Source: Dryas octopetala (taxonomy: Eukaryota; Streptophyta; Magnoliopsida; Rosales; Rosaceae). Taken from it: 64,000 bases of DNA. The stretch spans positions 14,880,001-14,944,000 of the forward strand of contig OY992835.1 in NCBI GenBank assembly GCA_963921425.1. The letters run 5' to 3'. A program made the position numbers and the translations under genes. Shown here in pieces: positions 24,730 to 35,384 of the stretch (positions are counted from its first letter, which is position 1; each line of letters begins with the position of its first letter). The notes beneath the pieces were generated by a model, which worked only from the letters and a program-made list of their open reading frames with translations, made no database searches and was not told the DNA's origin.

Positions 24730-26594
24730 ATGGCCATCGTGATCAACGATATGGATCGAATATCGCGGTTGCCGGAACCCATGATGCAGCAAATCCTGTT
24801 TCGCTTGCCTGGGGAAGATGCAGTCCGTATGAGCTTCGTGTCCAGGACATGGCAAAGTCTATGGAACTTGCTACCTGTCTCTGATTTTGATTTTGATATT
24901 GATCCAATTGGTGGGTATCGCAAAAGGAAAAGGTCAGAATCAAAGGACGATGTAACTTGGGTTGATACGGACTTGAAAATACTCCAGCAACACAATGATC
25001 AAAAAAGGATAATTAACTTTACGCTGAGTGGGGAAATTGGCAAGAAAAAGCACTTAGCTTCTCATCATGTGGATCGTTGGGTAAAGTTGGTCACCAAAAA
25101 TTATGTCAGAGTGCTACGACTCAACCTATTCAACTTTGAAAGACCAATTCCAATTAGGTACAGATTTCCTCCTCCTAGAACTAATTTGGATCTTGGGTCA
25201 TTAGTTGTATTGAGGTTGAGCCATTGTGTTTTGAAGAAAGCCTTAATTCAAGAGGGCACTAGGTTTAGCTGCCTAAAAGAACTCTCTTTGTTTTTAGTTG
25301 ATTTGAATGGATTAGCCAGAAAGCTCCTTTCTAGATGCCCTTCTGTGGAGACTTTGGAATTCAGTTACTGTAACAATTTAAAACATCTTCAACTTTGTGA
25401 GTCTCCAAAGCTGAAGAAGGTTAAGCTTGATCATTGTCCTGAAGATTTTAGCTACAAGATTGAAGCATCCAATCTTCAGATTCTTCATTATTTTGGGACA
25501 TCCCACCCTTTGGACCTTGAAGCAGTCAACTGCAGTAACTTAAAGGAGTTGATAATATGCACTAGTAGCATTACCAACCAATATGCTCAATCTTTTCAGA
25601 AACTTACTTTGAAATTTCCCTTTCTGGAGGAGTTGAGAATTTCTGTCAATAAAGATATTGAGGAGATGAAAATTTCCAGTCATCAACTCAAGATATTTAA
25701 ATTAATATCACCTTCTGTCAGCTATTTGGACTTAGATACTCCAAATCTTCTCAATTACTCATACCATGGTGAGAAAATCCCTGCCTCGTTTTTATTGAAC
25801 TCTGTGAAGTTAGAAGATGTGAGTATTGACCTAAATTTACATAATATGACTCTTGACATTTCATGGTTTCTTAAATTGCGACAACATCTTGGGAAGTTCA
25901 TGTCACCTGAAAGATTGGTTTTACGACTATCTAGTCCTTCTTCAGAAGTAAGTGCACAAATACAGTTCATGAATTGATTCTTTTTTGCCTTTTATATATG
26001 TTCATGTAATTTTATTTTTCACATTAATAACCTTATTCTTGTTTATTATGTAGATCAAATTTTCTCCAGAAGAATTAAGAGAAGAAGAAATGCCTCCACT
26101 ACCATCAAAGGTTAAGGTTTTGTTGGTAGGATATATTTCATCATCACTACATGATACATTTTTTATTGATGCCTTCCTTCGGAGTTATCACCCAATCACA
26201 CTATCTGTTGAGCCAAAGTTCAATGAACCTAACAGATCAGAGCTGATAAAGGTATTTTATGAATTATGCCGTATCTTGGACAATAGCTATTTAATTTTAT
26301 TTGGACATTTTAATTGATTCATACCGTGCAGTCCATGCTTATTTTATTGATGACTTTTGTTCATTTCAGGCGATACATGAGAAGTTACTGTGTAAGAAAG
26401 AAAACCCCCTCAGTTTTGGAGAAAGCCACATCAAATGTTGGCGGCATTGCGTAAACTCCATTAAGATCATAAGATATTTTGGTTTTAAAGACGGACAATT
26501 GGGACTTGATGACAAAGATTTATCCATGTCATTGTCTGATCTCGATGAAGTTTCGTCTATTGATTTTGAGCTACAATGGGTGTTGGAGAATTAG
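24730..26594 (+). CDS. F-box/LRR protein
   Basis: Three exons, 24730-25947, 26054-26251 and 26370-26594, all GT-AG and in phase 0; 546 residues. The F-box is at about residues 8-50 (MDRISRLPEPMMQQILFRLPGEDAVRMSFVSRTW...LW). Leucine-rich repeats follow, with repeated LxxLxL and SNLKELxI segments at about 160-400. The C-terminal exons carry a degenerate FBD-like region (IKCWRHCVNSIKIIRYFGF). Such proteins are substrate receptors of SCF ubiquitin ligases; the F-box binds Skp1 (ASK) and the LRRs bind the target. The target is unknown. This is a large and fast-evolving plant family. No lesion is seen. The ATG chosen is the first in a good context. Confidence 0.92.
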
Positions 26595-27147
26595 GCTTAT
26601 TGTATTAGCAGGAGCTAGACATGAATTTGTGCGCAGATTATCGTTGTAATATCTTCATCAGTATTATACTTTCAGTGGCTTTTCTGGTTTGTCTTTATTA
26701 TGCACAAGATGGATCCCATCAATAAACAAGTTAACGTAATTGAATTGCAGTGGCAACACTTTTCTTTTTCTTTTTCTTTGCTTCCTGTGTACGTTCTCAA
26801 TAATACAATTTATATAGCAAGTCTCAAAACCTCATACAAGAAAATCTCTAGGCTTGCTTGGGCGGACTAGTTGCTGTACTTGTGCATGCGTAACTCGGTC
26901 TCTTTCAAGGTTTGAATGTTCCTCCCCCAACATGACATTAATTGCATCATCTGGCTTGACATGTTACACAAGCTTTGATGTGCTTAGTGATGAAGGAATT
27001 TATCCTTTTCAATGAAAGAGGAAGTTCATTATCATGCATTAAATGGCATAGCTAATACATTATCATGCATCAAAATTACTCTGTTTATTTTAAACTAGCT
27101 TGATCTCATTATGTGTTTTACTGTGTGTTGCTCAGTTTCTAATTAAT
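26595..27147. other. 3' flank of F-box gene
   Basis: Holds the F-box 3' UTR (poly-A-like AATAAACAAG near 26720). No other gene was recognised. Confidence 0.4.
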
Positions 27148-27375
27148 TTAAGGACATATACTTGAAAACCCTGGACCTCCAAAATAGAAATGGATTCCAT
27201 AGACTGGGGTTCTCTTTTCAACAAGGACACTGTAAAGCTTGCTCTGCCATTCCCTTCACTTGGAAAATGACCAATCCCCATTTGAGTTGATGTGTGGCGA
27301 CCCTGAGCTTGTAAATTCTCAATCTCCTCACGCCAACTAACAATGTCAGCACCCATGTCCACTTTGTATGTTCTG
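27148..27375 (-). pseudogene. Neprosin-domain (DUF239) C-terminal fragment
   Basis: On the minus strand, ADIVSWREEIENL, GRHTSTQMGIGHFPSEGNGRASF and, in a shifted frame, YGIHFYFGGPGFSSICP then stop match the order of C-terminal neprosin motifs (HTxTQMGSGHF, YFGGPG...CP). The segment between GRASF and the last motif is missing and the frame changes. Neither the N-terminal half nor the activation peptide domain is nearby. It is therefore a deleted and frame-shifted fragment, not a gene. The family are secreted peptidases. Confidence 0.65.
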
Positions 27376-27896
27376 AAACATGGAATCAAATTACACAAGA
27401 TGCTTATATTGTCAAACTATGAAAATGTATAATTTACTAGCTAGGTTGATTCTTAATTGAATGTAGAGTTTAAATTTACAGCTAGTCTTACGTACTAATA
27501 TGGCCAAAAAACGTTAGCTTATATAATAGACTAATAGAGTTAGTGTACGTAGCTAAGAGTGATTAATAATTTCCTATATATGTGAATTAAAATGCAAATC
27601 TGGAAAACTTTCTTTTGCCAAACAATTTCACATATTATATAATGTCAAACTGTCAATATAAACCATTAAACAAATGAATTTTATTTCATTTTATGATGAT
27701 GGATTAACAATTTAGTAATATAATATTTCAGATTACTTATATGATGTAAGAGTATTTTAGAAATAAAATAATAATGAATGATATTTTACTGTGTATAATT
27801 TGTGTTGGATCTTGCTGCTTGTTAAAGTGTTATCATTATTGGTTATCCAAATGTTCACGGGTAGGCACCCTACAGATTCAAATTTTGGGATAATTG

Positions 27897-27927
<31 letters not shown>

Positions 27928-28266
27928 ATTGGTTTCAAAAAAAAAAAAAAAAACGTTATGATTAGTAGTTGTTACTTTTTTTTTTTTCAAAAGCTTTGAC
28001 TAGGAGCTAGTCTATACATGGCAAGTAACCAAATCCTTGAAGATTCAAATATTTGATGCAATAAGTTTTTAATTTTTTTTTTTTTTTTAAGTCCATGAAC
28101 AATTCTACCGACTTACCTAGCTGTCTCTGGCTACTTATTCTGTCCACATATACCAACTCTTTATAAATAGGAGTAAGACTGTAGGTCTAAATTAAGACAT
28201 GTGGTGGTCTGCCATTTAGGTTTGATTTGTCATATTCATCTTCGTTTGCTAGCAACAGAGAATAAA
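27376..28266. other. Intergenic sequence and promoter of the next thionin-like gene
   Basis: AT-rich, with a (TA)n tract at 27896-27921 and poly-A and poly-T runs. A TATAAATA box at 28162-28169 lies about 100 bp upstream of the ATG at 28267. Confidence 0.45.
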
Positions 28267-28820
28267 ATGGATAAGAAGGGATCGAGGTCACTAGCAGTGG
28301 CTTTCTTGGTGTTGGGCATGCTTTTGGGGCAGTCCACTGCTTCTTTCAAGAGCTGCTACGAGACTTGCTTTATTCTGTGTGTCATTACTCCTAATCACTC
28401 TGTTGCCTCTTGCACCTTTCAATGCTTCAAAGACTGCATCATACCAACAACCTCTCTCCACAAAGACACTCAATTCTTCTGCAAGCTTGGCTGTGCTTCT
28501 TCCTTGTGTTCTAATTTCAGCACTAAACAAAACCCAGGTACAATTACAATCCATGCCCTCCTTTTTAGTCCTGAAAACTCTCTATATGCTATTTTGAAAC
28601 TTTTAATTAGCTCCCTCAAAAATAACATGTGCCGCTACTTGTCCACAATTTAGTTTATTTTTTCTTTACTTTTGTTTCTATAAAATTTAGTTTATTTTTT
28701 CTTTACCTTTGTTTCTATAAAATTTAGTTTACTTTTGCAGAGGTAGAGAAAGTGGATGGCTGCGTGTATTCTTGCTCAGAGACATGCACCAAGGCTGCCT
28801 CACCACCTCAGAGGAATTAG
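28267..28820 (+). CDS. Thionin-like secreted cysteine-rich peptide
   Basis: Two exons, 28267-28537 and 28741-28820, GT-AG and in phase; 116 residues. A short basic start (MDKKGSRS) leads to a signal peptide ending near QSTAS. The mature part holds CYETCFILC, CTFQCFKDC and a FCKLGCASSLC segment. The second exon adds GCVYSCSETC and a short tail. The layout is the same as the copies at 45582 and 59315. The intron carries a direct duplication of about 40 bp near its 3' end (28648-28730). The ATG at 28267 is preferred over upstream in-frame non-ATG codons because the signal peptide begins there. Confidence 0.82.
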
Positions 28821-30199
28821 GGTTTGGTTAATTTTGATGTTCATTTTACAAATGAATGCATGAAGTCTGTTGTTAAATTCTTTTGAAACATACCTATAAT
28901 TAGGTTACTTTGGAATTCATATCAAAGCATACATATATATAAGCATTACTCTATGGTTTCAACTCCGTAGAGAGACTTCTTGGGTCTTTTGTCAAATAGT
29001 CTGGCATGGCTACCCATCTGAACAATTGATTAAGTGTATTTTGTTAAAACTTGTAACTCAATTGACAGTTTAATAATATATATAAATGCTTGATATTGTA
29101 AATCAAACACACAAAACGAAAGCAGCAGATCGAATACAAACAACAGTACAACACATCGTAGTTTATTAATTATTTGCTTTTTTAAAACGGAAATTGAGTA
29201 GCCAACCCGTGAGCAGGTTTTAAAGTTGTGACAAATTGATAGCATGAGGGGATAGAGACCTTCCAAAATTATGGTTACGAAAAGGACTAAACTATAAATT
29301 AAATTTCATAGCAGAAAGCCTGAAATATCCCCTGCTGCCTGCTCCATAAGATGGCCCTACATGGGCTTTTATTTAGTTTTGGGCCTTCGACAGTGGGAAT
29401 TGAATCAGCTCCAAGGAAAGATTGTTCCTTTTCTTACAACTTGGCCAACTTGGCCAACATGGAATAAAAAATAGAAGTCACTCGTATTTTATTTTAACCC
29501 CGTGTTTACTATATATGAGAGATTTGGTATTGATTTTGATTCCATTTGCATAGCTTTGTACCAAAATTATCCTCAAACATATTTCTAATAAAATATAATG
29601 TATATTTTAATAATTAAATTAGTGTTTATTCCGGTTTATGTTCATTAGTAAACAAAAGAGTAATAATCAACTTCTATGACTTCCCTACTCCAATTCCTTC
29701 TTTCCCCATTCATTAGCTCTCTTATTCATCTTCCACTCACATTAGCTCCATGTTAATTTTCTTAATTCATGTTAGTACGTATCTCTATGTCTTTCCTATA
29801 AGTATACTTGAGTAAAAATTTTCATGATGTAACAGGTGTATATACTCATTATTTCTATCTCTCTAATCACGTGATAAATTATGTTATGATCGAGCTAGGA
29901 ATATAGATGCAATGAATGTATACATCCATAATAAGAAAGTTAATTCTTTTCGAGGCGTCTTGCCCTTTTTGGTATTTTCATCAAGACTATGAAGGGCAAG
30001 AATTCATTACACCTCAAATAATTAATCAGTACATAGAATCAGGTCAGTATTAATTTGTTATTTATGGTAAGCAAACTGTACCCTTGAAGATATATGCAAA
30101 TATTTAATCTGATAAAAATTTTCCTATTAAAAAAAAATTCAAGTGCATGAACAAAGTCCTTATATGTATCAAGTCTCATAGCTTGGCCGAGTGAATAAA
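28821..30199. other. Intergenic sequence
   Basis: AT-rich; no gene or defined element was recognised. It separates two thionin-like copies. Confidence 0.35.
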
Positions 30200-30729
30200 A
30201 TGGATAAGCAGAGATCAGTGAGGTCACTAGCAGTCGCTTGCTTGGTGTTGGGGATGCTATTGGGGCAATCCACTGCTAATTCTGTAAATATAAAATGCCT
30301 TAACGCTTGCTTGCTTGGCTGTCTCGTGGCTTCCGGGGGTTTTAACATTGAATGCGCAAACCAATGCTGCGAAATGTGAAAAACCCCACAAACCTCTCTC
30401 CACTTGTGCAAGTTGAAGCTTGGATGTGCTTTGTCCTTGTGCTCCAATATCAGCACTAAGCAAAACCCAGGTACTTGTGCAAGTCTGTTAAGTTGCCCCT
30501 TGTATATTCTTTTTTTAAGAAAATAAATATATACTAGTTTAGAAAATTCTTGAAAATCTATGTTAAAATAACATGCTAGCTAGCTCAGTCTTCGCTTGCC
30601 CATTGTACGTTTTGATTTCTTTTAATTTGACTTCTCTTTCGCAGAGGTGAAGAAAGTACGCGACTGCGTGGATTCTTGCTCCGAGACATACAACAAGAAT
30701 GCCCCACCATCTAATTACAAGATCAATTA
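30200..30729 (+). pseudogene. Broken thionin-like copy
   Basis: The start and signal peptide resemble the gene at 28267 (MDKQRSVRSLAVACLVLGM...GQSTA). A TGA at about 30377-30379 then ends the frame after NQCCEM, before the FCKLGC-type segment, which is still visible out of frame at about 30405-30470. An exon-2 match is at about 30645-30729 (GTGGATTCTTGCTCCGAGAC), where a cysteine of the final motif is replaced by tyrosine. I call it a pseudogene. A truncated 59-residue peptide could still be made. Confidence 0.75.
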
Positions 30730-31456
30730 GGTTTCGTTAAATTAGAATGTTATTTTTACAAATAAATGAAGTCGGCAAACGAGTTCGATCATGTGATGAA
30801 CATTAATTTACATATGTAAATGTTACTTTGTGCTCTTGGAATAAGATCTACTAGCTGTTATTAATAGTGGAGAATGTTCTTCTGTCAAATATATAGTCTT
30901 ACATGTTATTATTCCAAATTATGAATCAGAACCACATGTTGAGAGAATACACCCAAAATAGAGGGCTCGGCAGCCTACCGAGAACTCGGTGCTTAAGATG
31001 CACAGTTTTAAAAATAAATTATCAAGTATCAGCAGCATATATATATGCAAATACAAATGCATTACGTCAAACATATGTATATATATAATTCAAACTTTTT
31101 AATCATAAGAAGACTAATCCCACACCATGGTCCATGAAAATACTTTGGTAGTTTAGGAATTGGTGTCGGCCACCATGGGAGCAATAATGGGAACAAGATT
31201 GCACCTATTGCAATGACAATGTCTCGACGCATATATACCTTGATATATACAAGATATCATCCTCATGGTTTGGGTCAAAATATAGCAGACCAGACACCTC
31301 ACCATCAGCCAGTGAATAAACCCTCACCTGTTTCAAACACAATTTGCCACCTCCGTCCATAACCGTATGGTCATCTTGTTTTTCTTCCAATTCCAAAACA
31401 AAAAGACTTTCGGTGGGGATAGAATATATGCAGAAATTTGAAAATTCTCACATGAA
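30730..31456. other. Intergenic sequence
   Basis: A short minus-strand frame at about 31205-31396 (DHTVMDGGGKLCLKQ then a possible GTGAGG donor) looks protein-like over about 25 residues, but I cannot assign it. Otherwise nothing is seen. Confidence 0.3.
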
Positions 31457-31775
31457 CACTCAGGGTCGTGAGGACTTAATTAGTCCAGACCTAAATACTA
31501 TGTCTATTTTATATCCGAATGTCTTAATGATCGTAAGGACCTAGTGGCAGGCTGGTCTAGTCCTGAATACTATACGATGATACATGATGTCTATCCTATA
31601 TCCAAACGTCCTTATAAGGCGATACATAGTGCACATCCTATACATGCATTAAGACATTCAAGTGTATATATAGGATGAGCATCATATATGTATCGCCGTA
31701 TAGAGACGTTTTGGTATAAAATATGTATCATTATATAATATCTTAGGTCCCGACCAGGTCTTGACGACCTGAGTG
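31457..31775. mobile_element. MITE with CACTCAGG termini
   Basis: The left end CACTCAGGGTCGTGAGGAC is mirrored by the right end GTCTTGACGACCTGAGTG, and inner AGACCTAA/TTAGGTCC words are mirrored too. About 319 bp, with internal GATACAT/ATGTATC repeats. No coding frame. No clear target duplication was seen. Confidence 0.6.
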
Positions 31776-32001
31776 CTTACGAGAGAAGAATTCAACATAA
31801 ATTAATTAACCACCTGGTATGCTACTTGTAGTAGTCCATGCATGTTTTAATTTGTATTAATCAGTGGGTAGTAGGCAATAGTAGTACTAGCAAGCAACAC
31901 ATCTAAAGTCAATATATAATATATATATATATTTTATGACGTGGATGAATTATGAATTATACCACATGGTAGTATTACAGTTAATTATATAGAATAATTT
32001 C

Positions 32002-32358
32002 TCATATAGGAGGGCAATGTAATACACCTGCTATGCAAGTACCCATACAATCATGATAACAATCTGTCGCGTCCGGATCTTAAATCATTCCACATTTCTC
32101 ACACCTATAAAAACACATTTTATCACAGCAAAACCATCTGGGATCCGAATTTACTAGACGATCAGTACGGCCAGGTACAGCAATTGCAAGCCTATTTTGA
32201 TCATAGTCATGATTTTGAGGTATAAAGGGAGGGAGAGCCATTGCAATTGCAAGCCTCTCTTCACCTTTTGCTGCAGCAGCTGCTAACACATTAATCATCA
32301 TAACCCACAAATATGTGATGATCACCGCCAGAACTCGCCTCCTACCATTTCCAACCAT
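32002..32358 (-). pseudogene. Secreted Cys-rich peptide gene, copy 1, with in-frame stop
   Basis: The frame opens at ATG 32358 (MVGNGRRR), with a hydrophobic segment (AVIITYLWVMMINVLAAAAA). It continues through PPFIPQ to CCDKMCFYRCEKCGMI and stops at TAA (32080-32082), 92 residues. In the same frame after the stop, codons read DPDATDCYHDCMGTC... to CPPI and a second stop at 32002-32004. Copy 2 has the same C-terminal block, so the stop interrupts a formerly longer protein, or is read through. The family is not one I can name; secretion is inferred from the N-terminus. It is a tandem duplicate of the gene at 33741-34085, with shared flanks. Confidence 0.6.
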
Positions 32359-33740
32359 ATATAACTTGCGATGTATCTCAATCAATGGTTTTGTACAAGA
32401 TGGGGTAAATGAAAGAGTAACCTAAACTTACAGTCTAGAAATCACTCAGAGGCCAGGGTCCTATATATATGTTAGCTAAGCTCACCAAAAGAAGGATTAA
32501 TTACTGCACCATTGAGTCTTATAATAACATACATGTACATGTAGAAGCGCTTAAAAGGGTTAATTTATTAGTAAATTAATAAGAAACTAATTAATTTTAT
32601 AGATTTACCAAACGATGTAATTCTATAATCCGTTTGAAAATTCTATTTTGTTCATAATGGGCTCAAATTTGTATTTTATTTAATTACATTTTCAATTAAT
32701 GTTCAAGCATATAATTCCCTGGCCAAAAAAAGGCATATAATTAAAATATGTCACCATATTTTGTATTGTTGTGAAATCCACACACATGTCGAATTTCTCC
32801 AATTTCGTCCATTCATACATGTCGAGGAAGTAATTAATTAATAATCACTCGGGGTCCTCCTCACTACTGAAACGGCAAACATTTAGTACTGTTCAAATTA
32901 AATAATATATATCATTAAAATTCAATAGATATAGTAAACGCCTGAAATTCACTCTCGCCTTTCCTTTCTAAAAAAGTGAAATAAAAATAAAAACATTAGA
33001 TTCAACGGATGCTACCGAAGATGGGAAAAGAGTACGTGTTGGTTAATTACTTGGTTTGTTAACTTGTGATTGAATTACACCCACAATAAATTAAAGACAG
33101 CATTTTCGTCATTCAAGTATGAATAATATTTAATATAATAAGTGAAGATATTATTGGAAAATTGAACAAGTTTTTATTTCTATTACTTCACAAATCAAAT
33201 ATTGGAATGATAACAAAAGTTATTTGCTGTTATCATTAATTCCTAACATTTGCAAATAGTGTAATGAGAATGATTCATTCACTATCTCTTGAAATGAGCA
33301 TGGGTATGACTTTTTTTTTTTTTTTTTTTAAATGTCATTATGCAAAATTGCAAACCAAATTGGACCTTAAATGTGTGGAAAAGGAGACGCTGCAAGATAC
33401 CATGAATGGTGTGAAGTACGCTTTCTGTTAAGAATATTTCTGTAAATCAATCTAGTTATTGATTTGCCTTCACGTACGTGTGATATGCATATATATATAT
33501 GCAGAAATTAATTAACCACCCGGTATACTACTATTTGTAATAGTCCATGCATGCATAATTTGTACTAATCAGTAGGCAAAAATACTGGCAGGCAACACAT
33601 CCATAACAAAGTAATTAATTTGGGACATGTTGAAGCACATAGAACAAAAGAACACACAAGAATACAATAATTAATTAATTAATAAAGAAAATACACAAGC
33701 TCACATAAATCACACACACACACACACACACACAGAGTCC
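32359..33740. other. Intergenic part of a tandem duplication
   Basis: The flanks at about 31800-31910 and 33505-33605 are clearly related (AATTAATTAACCACC...GTATACTACT type; AACACATC). This shows that the two peptide genes arose by duplication of a segment of about 1.7 kb. A (CA)n tract lies at 33712-33733 and a poly-T run near 33310. Confidence 0.5.
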
Positions 33741-34085
33741 AATCATACAGGAGGGCATTTGAGTACACCAGCTTTCATGCAAGTACGCATACAATCATCA
33801 TAACAATCTGTTGAGGCTGGATCTATATATAGTCATTCCACATTTCTCACACCTATGAAAACACATTTTATCGCAGCATGCATCTCTCAGAATATATTCA
33901 TCCTCCTCCGAATTTACTAGACTAGGGTCACGAACACCAACCCTAATTTGATTATGATCTTGAGGTATAAACGGAGGGAATAAGGAGGCTTGTGCTGCTG
34001 CACCAGCTACTAACACAATCACCATAATCCACAAATATGTGATGATGATAGCCATAATTAGTCTTTTCCTATCATATCCATCCAT
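33741..34085 (-). pseudogene. Secreted Cys-rich peptide gene, copy 2, with frameshift
   Basis: ATG at 34085 (MDGYDRKRL), a hydrophobic signal (IMAIIITYLWIMVIVLVAGAAA), then PPFIPQDH and CCDKMCFHRCEKCGM. The frame then runs into ACTATATATAGAT and ends at 33798 with an unrelated tail (95 residues). In the next frame the conserved C-terminus follows at once: DPASTDCYDDCMRTC...GVLKCPPV and a stop. A 4-bp TATA expansion accounts for the shift. The loop length from Gly to Cys matches copies 1 and 3 if those 4 bp are removed. Function unknown. Confidence 0.6.
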
Positions 34086-35364
34086 GGCAATTGTGATCGA
34101 TCGATCTCGATCAATGGTTTTGTACAAGATGATGAGGTGAATTAGAAACCTTTATTACAGTCTAGAAAATTAGAAATCAGTCACACAGGGTCCTATATAG
34201 CTAGGCTCGATCACCAAAACAAAAAATATATGACAATATATATTCTTAAATACTGATCTCAAAACAAGTATGACAATTCAGGGTGACCCAACAATATATA
34301 CGATCACTTTTGCTTCTTATAACAAGGTACGAGCGTGACCCATATCCTTTTTTTTTTTTTTTTTTTGGCCAAAGACCCATATCCTTAATATTGGTATATA
34401 TAATCGATCTATTATTACAATTGAAAGTAGTATATTGTCCCGCTGGTCTTGCCAAATGCAAGATGTGCCCTTTAGGAAGGGTTGATCAACCGTAAATAAT
34501 ATTATGACAAAATTCACCATTCTTATTCAAGTTAAAACCAAATATACATATAGACAAATCATATGTACCAAGCATATAGCTAGTTCATTACTACGCCTTT
34601 ACAGTTGTAGTAATGAGGACATTTGCCAATTATATGGAAACGTACTCCTACAAAGGAAAAACAAAGCGTTTCAACTTTGTTTAATTAAACTTCAAATTCG
34701 CTTGACCACCGAAAATTGATGTGAAAGTCCCATTTAATTAATAGGACCCAAGGGGTTCAGAACTCCTTGTCTGGATTGAACGGGTTACTAATCAAATTGC
34801 TTATATTCAATTTATATATATATATATATATATATGCATATGTCTGGCCGCTTCAAGTTCGAATGTTCACACTGCCAACTTTGATTGGCTGCCACCAATC
34901 GATCTACAAAGGATGCGGATTTGCCGATCATTGGGCCGCATTAAATTCTACAAAATTGTATCGCATAGATTAATCGGCACTTGTCACTTAAATTTTAGAT
35001 TTTAATTCTCTAATTTTGAGCCCTATGCACATGCATGAAGCTTTCTTAATTCCTCTTTCTATATATACACACACGAATTAATTTTGTTCTGTCTGAGATT
35101 CTAAAAGCTATATATTTATGTTACGTACCAGATTGTGACTAAATCTAAATCATGGATTAAGTTGATTCTTGTTTAGATGTGTATGCGGTCTAAATTCATG
35201 ATAACACACGTAAGCATATTTTGTTGTTAGACTATTTGACAGCACAACGTCTAACAAGTACGTCATCTTCATCGAGAATGCTTAAGGGACTCTCTCAGTC
35301 AAGTCTGATTTGGGGTTGCATTATGTTGTGCTTAATTCTAGACTGTAAATTAAACTAATTAATA
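34086..35364. other. Intergenic sequence
   Basis: AT-rich, with a (TA)n tract at 34817-34836 and a poly-T run near 34350. The last ~40 bp (TTCTAGACTGTAA at about 35336) match the 5' UTR of peptide copies 1 and 2, so this is the promoter and leader of copy 3. Confidence 0.45.
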
Positions 35365-35384
35365 ATGGCGATGAGGATGATGAT
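35365..35384 (+). pseudogene. First codons of peptide copy 3, cut off by a Copia insertion
   Basis: ATG at 35365 and the next six codons lie upstream of the Copia element. The remainder of the gene resumes at 38332. The 5-bp string ATGAT occurs at 35380-35384 and again at 38332-38336. Counting one copy only, the two parts join in a single frame. Confidence 0.7.

Noticed and set aside
31205-31396. 63-residue minus-strand frame with protein-like start
   Set aside because: Possible donor site after LCLKQ, but no second exon or family could be found.
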